Shown: piece after piece, positions 15,201 through 20,272 of the stretch
How the letters are laid out: each line of letters begins with the position of its first letter
How positions within the stretch are numbered: position 1 is the first letter of the stretch
Assembly (NCBI GenBank): GCA_036511155.1
Contig: DATCCR010000148.1
Coordinates: 1 to 21,220, forward strand
From: Bog-756 sp036511155
GTDB taxonomy: Bacteria; Actinomycetota; Acidimicrobiia; Acidimicrobiales; RAAP-2
Length of the DNA: 21,220 nucleotides
Reading direction: 5' to 3'
The notes under the pieces: model-generated
What the model was told of the DNA's origin: nothing
Seen by the model: only the letters and a program-made list of their open reading frames with translations
Databases searched by the model: none
Made by a program: the position numbers and the translations under genes

Positions 15201-15558
15201 GCCGGGACGCCTCGACCACCGGATCGCCGAAGAAGTCGTCGGCTTCCCGGGTGGCCTCGCCGATGCTCAGACCGACCCGGATGCCGAGCGACCGGTCGAG
15301 CCCGCGGTTGTCGCGATGCACACCCTGCTGCATGGCGACCGCACAGGACAGCGCAGTCGACGCGGTGGGGAAGACGACCATGATCCCGTCGCCCAAGTTC
15401 TTGACCTCGGTGCCGCCGGCGTCGGTGACGGCCTGGCGGAGGGCGGCGAAGTGGGCTCGGCGGACATCGTCGGCCTGGTCCGGAGTGAGGGACGAGGCCA
15501 GCTCGGTGGAACCGACCAGGTCGGTGAAGAGCACCGTGATGTTCTCGCTCGAACTCAT
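12244..15558 (-). CDS. Class III nucleotidyl cyclase / STAND-AAA ATPase / TPR-like regulator
   Basis: This 1104-aa three-part signalling protein starts at ATG 15558, which puts ITVLFTDLVGST at residues 7-18, the usual cyclase opening; the frame runs to 15588 but those ten residues are not family-like. Residues 5-165 are a class III cyclase domain with metal Asp13 and Asp57 (LGDG) and adenine-type Lys53. The transition-state Asn is Val115 (G-D-P-V-V-E-A-S-R) while Arg119 remains, so activity is doubtful. Residues 195-450 are a P-loop ATPase: VVGRGPEL, Walker A GEAGLGKTT (224-232), Walker B VLVLDDLQWAD with Asp342/343. From about 560 to the end the protein is alpha-helical and Ala/Leu-rich, TPR-like. 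Related actinobacterial proteins (Rv0891c/Rv1358 and MalT-like groups) act as ATP-gated sensors; this one has no C-terminal HTH that I can see. It is divergent from the secreted propeller gene. Confidence 0.87.
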   Translation of the reverse strand: MSSSENITVLFTDLVGSTELASSLTPDQADDVRRAHFAALRQAVTDAGGTEVKNLGDGIMVVFPTASTALSCAVAMQQGVHRDNRGLDRSLGIRVGLSIGEATREADDFFGDPVVEASRLCGAAGSGQILASDTVRVMAGRRNRHDCRPVGELDLKGLPDPVEAVEVAWEPIGGSHPVVTVPLPARLGVRPQPGVVGRGPELAQIAESVKRVTEGGGEVVLVSGEAGLGKTTLVAEAARAALASGALVLFGHCEEDLATPYQLFAEALGHFVTHAADDDLVAHVAAHGSELVRVVPALADRIPDLPPSRATDSDTERFLLFAAAVGLLAQISEARPVVLVLDDLQWADKGSLLLLRHLAASDRAGQVLVLGTYRDDVLSHVHPFLDTLAALRRMDGVSRIELGGLDDSGVIALMEAVAGYTLDPAAVGLAHAVYRETDGNPFFVSEVLRNLAETGAIFQDASGRWVAEGSLDQVALPDSVREVIGARVGRLGPGAERVLATAAVIGRDFDLDVLARSTGTDEDGLLDILEAAAAASLVREPNDASGRYSFAHALIQHTLYQDLGPNRRARVHRRVAEALEELVAGRPGDRVGELARHWVNASQPIDLAKAIGYSRQAGDAALAALAPGEALRYYIQALDLFDQAGSPDPVLGLDLAIGLGTAQRQSSEPVFRATLLDAARRAAELGDTDRLAAAALANYRGWVSAVGVNDLDKIGVLETALDRLPDGHPDRALVLANLCAEYSYGAPLEHRLALADEAVAIAEASGSDAVLLRVLNQVTFPLYVPHLADRLLDQTALAMDLAHRVGDPYQLYFAALWRSCVCRMTGDIAEGERASATMQGIATRLGLAVMHWVCLMGESVTAVVEGDIARAAATAEACLQVGTEGGEPDAVVFFGGHLLSFTAQAGTLDAQIPVIEQLLVDAPDLATDTNRVELAHAYAMGGRPDDARAILRGFVEGGCDLPLDALWLVGQVDFAWLAELLDDRDAAVALFDLLAPFADLVATNGGTTARGQVSRFLGGLATALGRLDEAEAYLTMSDAYNERAGARYFGADTDMTWGQMLVRRGGPGDEVRARARLTRCRNTSMEQGYGFLERRATGALAGLA

Positions 15559-15757
15559 GCCGTTCGCCACCCACCTTTCCGGAACCATGGTAGGCCCGGG
15601 TCATAACTCCTGCACAGGCCTGCGATCAGTGATTGCGACCCCGGCAGGGAACCGTCGGGTCGGGTCGGTGGACGCGCCCCTCGAACTGGGCAAAGATCGC
15701 CCCGAGGGTCGCCGGTCCGTGCGGTCCGGGGGGACATCGACAGAAGGTGGGGGAACG

Positions 15758-16795
15758 ATGGGACGCAGGATCGCGATTCTGACGTGTGCGGCCGCGGTCG
15801 CACTCGGGAGTGTGGGTGCGGCGGCCGCCGTTACCCCGGTCGGAGCTGGTGCCGCCGCACCGCCGAGCTGGACGGTGACCTCGGGCCCGGTCGTCGGTGT
15901 CACGCTGCAGTCGATCTCGTGTGCGACGTCCACGTCGTGTGTCGCCGTGGGTTGGGACGGCGCCAACGACACCCTGATCGAGTCGCTGAGTGGCGGGGTG
16001 TGGTCCGTCGCCACGGCCCCGACGGTGCCCGGCTTCCTGCTCGGCGTGTCCTGCCCGAAGAACACCGCGTCGTGTGTGGCGGTCGGGTACGACGCCGCCA
16101 ACCATCCTCTCGTCGAGACGTTGAGCGGTGGCGTCTGGTCGGTGACGGCCGTCCCGGCCATCGGCGGGAACCTCTACGGCGTCTCCTGCCCCAAGGTCAC
16201 CTTCTGCGCCGCCGTCGGCATCGACGCCACCTACCACGCCCTGGTCGAGACGTCGAACGGCACCACCTGGACGGTGGCCCCCGTTCCCTCCGTCTCCGGC
16301 GTCCTGTTCGCGGTGTCCTGTGCGAAGACGACGACCTGTGCCGCGGTCGGCCATGACACCGGCGCCGGTCAACCGCTCGTCGAGTCCTTCAGCGCCGGCA
16401 CCTGGACCGTCACCACCAGCCCGGCCACCGGCGGCACCCTGCGCGGCGTGAGCTGTGCCAAGACGACCACCTGCGTCGGCGTCGGCTACGACGCGACCGC
16501 TTCCCACCCGGCGGTCGAGACGCTGGCCGGCGGTGTGTGGTCGGTCACCGCCAGCCCCGCGGTGACGGGCTACTTCAACGAGGTGTCATGCCCGAAGGCG
16601 ACCACGTGCGAGGCCGTCGGCTCGAACGACGCCTCGGGCCCGCTCATCGAGACACTGAGTGGCGGAACCTGGGCCGTCACGTCGAGCCCGGCCGTTACAT
16701 CGGGGCAGCTCGACGGTGTCTCGTGCCCCAAGGTGAAGCCGTGCGCGGCGGCCGGCAACCTCAACGGCCAGGCCTTCCTCGAAACGTTCGCCTGA
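15758..16795 (+). CDS. Secreted seven-repeat predicted beta-propeller with a Cys pair per repeat
   Basis: This 345-aa protein has a signal peptide (basic MGRR, hydrophobic segment, Ala-rich cleavage zone near residues 24-34) and no lipobox or C-terminal anchor. The rest is seven tandem repeats of 44-45 aa, each beginning with Trp (38, 82, 127, 171, 216, 261, 305) in the pattern W-x-V-x-x-x-P, then G-x-L-x-G-V-S-C, then C-x-A-V-G-x-D, then L-V-E-T-L-S-G-G. Each repeat holds two cysteines five or six residues apart (55/61, 99/106, 144/150, 188/194, 233/239, 278/284, 323/329), likely disulfides after export. Seven WD-like units imply a seven-bladed propeller. Similar 'VSC...C.AVG' repeats occur in many actinobacterial secreted proteins without known function. 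The ATG at 15758 has GAAGGTGGGGGA upstream. It is divergent from the cyclase-STAND gene and followed by the diguanylate cyclase. Confidence 0.85.
   Translation: MGRRIAILTCAAAVALGSVGAAAAVTPVGAGAAAPPSWTVTSGPVVGVTLQSISCATSTSCVAVGWDGANDTLIESLSGGVWSVATAPTVPGFLLGVSCPKNTASCVAVGYDAANHPLVETLSGGVWSVTAVPAIGGNLYGVSCPKVTFCAAVGIDATYHALVETSNGTTWTVAPVPSVSGVLFAVSCAKTTTCAAVGHDTGAGQPLVESFSAGTWTVTTSPATGGTLRGVSCAKTTTCVGVGYDATASHPAVETLAGGVWSVTASPAVTGYFNEVSCPKATTCEAVGSNDASGPLIETLSGGTWAVTSSPAVTSGQLDGVSCPKVKPCAAAGNLNGQAFLETFA
15869..16792 (+). repeat. Seven tandem 132-135-bp coding repeats of the propeller gene
   Basis: Repeat units start at the Trp codons 15869, 16001, 16136, 16268, 16403, 16538 and 16670. Period is 132 or 135 bp. 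The best conserved DNA is around GTCGAGAC..TGAGCGGTGG and the GTGTCCTG..AAG blocks; units differ by many synonymous changes, so the array is old rather than a recent expansion. Confidence 0.8.
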
Positions 16796-16898
16796 CCCGA
16801 CGCCGACCGGCGGACCCACCCGAGGCGGACCTTGAACCGTCGATCAACCCTGGTCAGTGACATGCAGCCCTCGTTGCACGTCGGTTGCGGCGGGTAAA

Positions 16899-16929
16899 GC
16901 TCCAGCGTCCCCGGACCGAAAGGAGGAGT
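16899..16929 (+). promoter_or_regulatory. Strong Shine-Dalgarno (AAAGGAGGAG) without an adjacent start, in a possible hairpin
   Basis: AAAGGAGGAG at 16919-16928 is the best anti-16S match in the window, yet no ATG, GTG or TTG lies within 20 nt downstream; the diguanylate cyclase ATG is 31 nt away. GCTCC (16899-16903) can pair with GGAGT (16925-16929, one G-U pair), with GTC/GAC inside the loop, so the site could be sequestered. This suggests a structured leader in front of the GGDEF gene. It does not match the c-di-GMP riboswitch consensus as I know it. Confidence 0.35.
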
Positions 16930-16959
16930 ACAGGACACACGGGGAGGGCGACGGGGCCC

Positions 16960-18063
16960 ATGGACTCGACCAAACACGAGGTGCTGGCCGACACGATCGG
17001 CGTCGAGTCCGAGGTCGAGGCGCGCCGACGGTTCTGGCTCGCCCACATGCGGATGGGTTTCGGGATCTTCCTGCTCGAGACCCTGGTCGTCATGTCGTAC
17101 CTGTACCTGACCCCCGACGGGCCGCACCGCACGCTGCTGTGGCCGATCATCATGTCGTGGGCGGTATGCGCGGCTGTCGGCGTCCTCATCGCCCCGATCG
17201 TCACTGGCAGGTCGTGGCGGTCCACCTACTCGGTGACCTGGACGGTGGCGTCCACGTACGCGGTGGGCCTGGTCGCCCTGCTCGACACCGGCGTCAACAG
17301 CCCGATCCTGCTCCTCCTCTACCTGCCCCTCGTCTACGCGGCGCTGATGTTCTCCCCCCGGTCGGCCCTGCTCTGCGGCGTGTCGACCCTGGTGGTGGTG
17401 GGCGTCGTCGCCGGGGTCGACCGGCACTTCGTGGCGGCGGAGGGATGGATCTCCGCCCTGTTCGGGACCTTGGCCGGCGCGGCGGCACTGTCGGTGGCGG
17501 CGGCGATCAACCGCTGTCACGTCGAACAGCACGAGGAGCGCCTGCTCGCCCAGTTGGCCGAGCTGGCCGGCACCGACGAGCTCACCGGGTGCGCCGTGCG
17601 GCGGGTGCTGCGCCAGCGCGCCGAGGAGGAGATCGAGCGGGCCCTGCGCACCGGGAGCCCCCTCGGCCTCCTGATGATCGACGTCGACCAGTTCAAGTCG
17701 GTCAATGACAATTTCGGGCACGTGGTCGGCGACCGGGTCCTGGCCGCCATCGGCCGGATCCTGCTCGACACCGTGCGGCCCTTCGACGTGGCCAGCCGGG
17801 TGGGCGGGGACGAGTTCGCCCTGCTGCTGCCCGAGACCGACGCCGCGGGCGCCGTGCAGGTGGCCGAGCGGATCTTCCGGGAGCTGGCCGGCACGGGTGA
17901 GGTGCCGGTGACCCTCAGCATCGGGGTGAGCAGCCTCGACCGGTCGATGCCCACCGTCGAGCGCCTCTTTGACGAGGCCGACATGGCGCTCTACCAGGTC
18001 AAACGGGCCGGACGCGATGCCATCGCCGTCCAGGCCCCGGGGTCACCGACCAACTCCTGGTGA
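16960..18063 (+). CDS. Membrane diguanylate cyclase (six-TM N-terminal sensor, GGDEF domain)
   Basis: This 367-aa protein is predicted to make c-di-GMP from two GTP at the membrane. The N-terminal half has six hydrophobic segments (about 33-50, 60-82, 91-109, 113-131, 134-152, 164-182), then a helix leading into the GGDEF domain. Domain landmarks are DELTG (206-210), DVDQFKSVNDNFGH (241-254) with the metal and guanine contacts, and the active loop GGDEF (282-286). The inhibitory site RxxD is present as Arg273-Asp276, five residues before GGDEF, so product feedback is expected. The DxLT-G-x-x-N-R segment reads TGCAVRR, lacking the usual Asn. The ATG at 16960 gives a normal N-terminus, but its only nearby site (GGGAGG) is 12 nt away. 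No EAL or PilZ gene is in the window. Confidence 0.9.
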   Translation: MDSTKHEVLADTIGVESEVEARRRFWLAHMRMGFGIFLLETLVVMSYLYLTPDGPHRTLLWPIIMSWAVCAAVGVLIAPIVTGRSWRSTYSVTWTVASTYAVGLVALLDTGVNSPILLLLYLPLVYAALMFSPRSALLCGVSTLVVVGVVAGVDRHFVAAEGWISALFGTLAGAAALSVAAAINRCHVEQHEERLLAQLAELAGTDELTGCAVRRVLRQRAEEEIERALRTGSPLGLLMIDVDQFKSVNDNFGHVVGDRVLAAIGRILLDTVRPFDVASRVGGDEFALLLPETDAAGAVQVAERIFRELAGTGEVPVTLSIGVSSLDRSMPTVERLFDEADMALYQVKRAGRDAIAVQAPGSPTNSW

Positions 18064-18064
18064 A

Positions 18065-18119
18065 CCGGTCGGGTGGTGTCCGAGGGCACGCCCCACGAGT
18101 CGGTCTACGACCCGACCGG
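18065..18119 (+). terminator. Long inverted repeat after the diguanylate cyclase gene
   Basis: CCGGTCGGGT (18065-18074) and ACCCGACCGG (18110-18119) are perfect 10-bp inverted repeats separated by 35 nt that can themselves fold (GTGTC / GGCAC around CGAG, 18076-18089). The structure begins 1 nt after the diguanylate cyclase stop and ends 17 nt before the stop of the convergent DJ-1-like gene, so it could end transcription from both sides. There is no U-tract. Confidence 0.5.
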
Positions 18120-18136
18120 CAGGGTGCGCCGACCGC

Positions 18137-18880
18137 TCAGCCCAGCAGCTCCTCGAAACGCCGGGCGAAGGTGTAGGCGTCGCCCGGCCATCGGGCCGAC
18201 AGGTAGGTCCCGTCGAGCACGGTGAACCCCGCCTCGTCGTGAGCGGCGTCGTCCCGCTTCAGGCCACGGGGGCCGCGGGTGAACTGTCCTGGGCCGTCGA
18301 GAGCGGCCACCACCTCGTCCTCGACATAGGCCGGGTAGGTCCGGTAGTAGCGGCCGAGCTTCCAGGCAGTCGCCAGGTAGGCGCTGCGTTCCATGGGCTT
18401 GGTCAGCCACGTCGTGTGGCGTCCGGCCAGGACACTGCGTCCTGTCCGCGGGTCGATGGTCCGGGCCAGCACCAGCACACCGTGGCAGATGGCCCCGACA
18501 GGACGCTCGAGTTGCCAGAACGACGCCACCTTCTCCTGGAGGGCCGCAGACCCGAGGTATTGGCGCATGCCCGGTGCGTGGCCGCCGGGTAGGAGCAGGC
18601 CGTCGAACGATGCCGGCTCGATGGAGTCCCACGAGATGGGGTTCCGGTAGGCGGGGTCGTCCAGGAGTCGGGCGTAGAGGGCCTTGGGCTCGTCCTCCGC
18701 ACCCAGCCGACCGAGGATCACGCCGGTGAGCAGGCGCGGGTCGGCCTCGGGTGCGCCGGTGCCCGACTCGGTGGCGAACACCACCTCATGACCGCGCCCC
18801 GTCAGGACGTGCCACGGCACGGCCACCTCGGTCACGTCGAAGTCGTGGTCGGGCAGGGGGACGAGGACACGGCCGGGCAC
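18137..18880 (-). CDS. DJ-1/PfpI-superfamily (class I glutamine-amidotransferase-like) protein
   Basis: This 247-aa protein opens with strand GRVLVPLPDHDFD and Glu18, the acid that pairs with the nucleophile in DJ-1 proteins. A GLLLPGGHAPGMRQYL loop (94-109) follows, and the nucleophile elbow GAICHG (129-134) holds Cys132 and His133. The C-terminal YLSARWPGDAYTFARRFEELL is typical of larger DJ-1/PfpI members, including Hsp31-like glyoxalase III/deglycase proteins (about 220-290 aa). Possible roles are methylglyoxal detoxification, protein repair or a hydratase-like activity; the sequence does not choose between them. It starts with GTG at 18880, with AGGG 9 nt upstream. It lies 60 nt downstream of the adenylate cyclase frame on the same strand, with a GC hairpin (18906-18928) in the gap, so co-transcription is possible. 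Confidence 0.84.
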   Translation of the reverse strand: MPGRVLVPLPDHDFDVTEVAVPWHVLTGRGHEVVFATESGTGAPEADPRLLTGVILGRLGAEDEPKALYARLLDDPAYRNPISWDSIEPASFDGLLLPGGHAPGMRQYLGSAALQEKVASFWQLERPVGAICHGVLVLARTIDPRTGRSVLAGRHTTWLTKPMERSAYLATAWKLGRYYRTYPAYVEDEVVAALDGPGQFTRGPRGLKRDDAAHDEAGFTVLDGTYLSARWPGDAYTFARRFEELLG

Positions 18881-18905
18881 GGTGGGGACCCTAGTGGCGC
18901 CCTGT

Positions 18906-18928
18906 CGGGCCGGTCCGGCCGGAGCCCG
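18906..18928 (-). promoter_or_regulatory. GC hairpin between the adenylate cyclase frame and the DJ-1-like gene
   Basis: CGGGC (18906-18910) pairs with GCCCG (18924-18928), and the interior (GGCCGG-T-CCGGCC, 18908-18920) offers a competing stem. Its place in a 60-nt same-strand gap suits a partial terminator or processing site; chance is not excluded. Confidence 0.25.
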
Positions 18929-18940
18929 GACGGGTGCGGG

Positions 18941-20038
18941 TCAACCGGTCGATGACGGCGGCCGACCGGTCAACCGCGACAGCCCGACGGACCCGAAGCC
19001 CCTGACGTCGAGGATCCCGAGCGGCTCGGACGGCATACCGGCGGCGTCGGCCATGGCCGAGTCCACGACGACGTCACCCGGGCCACCCACCTTGGCGGCA
19101 CGTGCGGCCAGGTTGACCATGGGACCGAACACGTCGCCATCGCGGAGCATCACCTCACCGAACGCCACTCCGGCCCGCACCTCGGGCAGCCGCGCGTGGG
19201 ACCGCATCAGTTCCGCCAGATCGAGTGCGATGGCACAGGCGGTGACCGGGTCCGGCGCCGTGTAGAGGACCTCGTCGCCGATCAGCTTCACCACCCGCCC
19301 GCCGGCGGCCACTACCGCGTCCGAGTCGAGGTTCTCGAACTCGGTCAGCAGCATGCCCAGCTCCCCCATGGGCACAGCCAGGGCCAGCCCGGTCGAGTCG
19401 ACCAGGTCGACGAACCCGACACCCAGCGCCCGGGTCTCGACGCCGTCCTCGCTGTCCGGGGCCGCGGTACGCCGGAGCGCCACCAGGTGCTGGCGGAGGA
19501 TGGCGTCCAGTCCGCTGACCACCTGGGGAAAGAGGGACGCGGCCAGGCTGTTGGCTTTGGCCACCTCGAGGCCCACCGGGTCCTCATTGCGCTCCAACGG
19601 CTCGACATTGGCCAGAAGGGACGACACGAGCGCGTCGGCCAGGCGCGCCGTCGTGGATCCCATGACCCGCAACAGTTGGAAGATGGCGTCCTCGCCGAAG
19701 ATGTCGACCGCCGGCTGGACGACCCGACACAGGTGGACCAGATCGGGCGACATCACCCGGTCGTCCGGGCCGGGCGCGGGGAACCCGGCGGCCCGGACGA
19801 TCCGGAGGACCAGGTCGGCATCGACCCCCGAATGCGCCACCAACTCGTCGAAGGTCAGCGCGTCGGTCAGTCAGAGGGCGAGCACCATGGCGAGGCCGGG
19901 CAGCTCCTCGCGGTAGTCGACGAGGTCGGCCACGGTCGCCCCCTGGTCGAGGAGGTAGCGCAGCAGCCCCAGGCGCTCGACCGCGAATGGGCCGTCGGGG
20001 AAGTACAGCCCGAGGTCCTCCAGTGCCGCGTCGGTCAC
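18941..20038 (-). pseudogene. Rv1264-like adenylate cyclase interrupted by one in-frame TGA (codon 56)
   Basis: The minus-strand frame from GTG 20038 to the stop at 18941 is 366 codons, broken only by TGA at 19873-19871. Both sides read as one family in one frame. Codons 1-55 (including PFAVERLGLLRYLLDQGAT) and the residues after the stop (TFDELVAHSGVDADLVLRIV) together match the N-terminal regulatory domain of actinobacterial adenylate cyclases such as Rv1264, whose N-domain confers pH-dependent autoinhibition. The C-terminal cyclase (about 203-365) is complete: Asp211 and Asp255 for metals, Lys251 for adenine, Asn309 and Arg313 for the transition state. If the stop is real, translation could restart at GTG 19843 (or TTG 19846) to give a 300-aa protein with a truncated regulatory domain. 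The alternatives are a sequencing error, a recent nonsense mutation (for example CGA to TGA) or readthrough. Confidence 0.78.
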
Positions 20039-20155
20039 CGCGGCGACAGGCTAGGCCGGCCCAGCGGCCCACATCGGGTCTGGGTCCGCACCGACGCAAC
20101 AGGCCCCGACCTCGGTCGCGACACCTCGAGTCCACCCGTCTTCGAACCATGTGGG

Positions 20156-20204
20156 CACTTGTTTTCCGGTTCTCTATTGCTAGTGATTTGATTCTATGGT
20201 AGCG
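20156..20204. promoter_or_regulatory. AT-rich promoter island between the cyclase frame and the DUF3494 gene
   Basis: This 49-nt stretch is about 41% GC by my count, against 70% or more around it. It contains TATGGT (20195-20200, plus strand; fits TANNNT) facing the DUF3494 gene and TAGAAT (20196-20191, minus strand; 5/6 to TATAAT) facing the adenylate cyclase. The two -10-like boxes overlap, so divergent transcription would compete. No clear -35 is seen on either strand. The remainder of 20039-20272 holds no gene. Confidence 0.45.
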
Positions 20205-20218
20205 TGAGGAAGTCACAC

Positions 20219-20238
20219 CGGACGTCCGTCGTCGACGG
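20219..20238. promoter_or_regulatory. Two adjacent palindromes in the presumed DUF3494 leader
   Basis: CGGACGTCCG (20219-20228) is a perfect 10-bp palindrome and runs into CCGTCG-T-CGACGG (20226-20238). They lie just downstream of the AT-rich promoter island and 35-54 nt before the DUF3494 start codon, a position where a repressor would block transcription. No regulator gene is visible. Confidence 0.35.
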
Positions 20239-20272
20239 TTATCTACTCCAGGCGTGCCAGAAGGAGTCCGCC

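Noticed and set aside
11092..15606. A 1504-codon plus-strand frame antisense to the cyclase-STAND gene
   Set aside because: It is a shadow frame caused by GC-rich codon use: low-complexity, with no recognisable domain, while the minus strand has clear cyclase and P-loop motifs.
15559..15757. A promoter with TATGAC for the cyclase-STAND gene
   Set aside because: The hexamer matches only 4 of 6 and has no -35; it is too weak to call.
16860..16960. A c-di-GMP (GEMM) riboswitch before the diguanylate cyclase
   Set aside because: A GGTAAAGC segment is suggestive, but the GNRA tetraloop/receptor pair and P1 stems of the consensus are not there.
19844..20038. A separate 55-aa gene upstream of a 300-aa cyclase
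   Set aside because: The 55 codons are in the same frame and read as the first part of the same regulatory domain; a broken single gene explains the data better.
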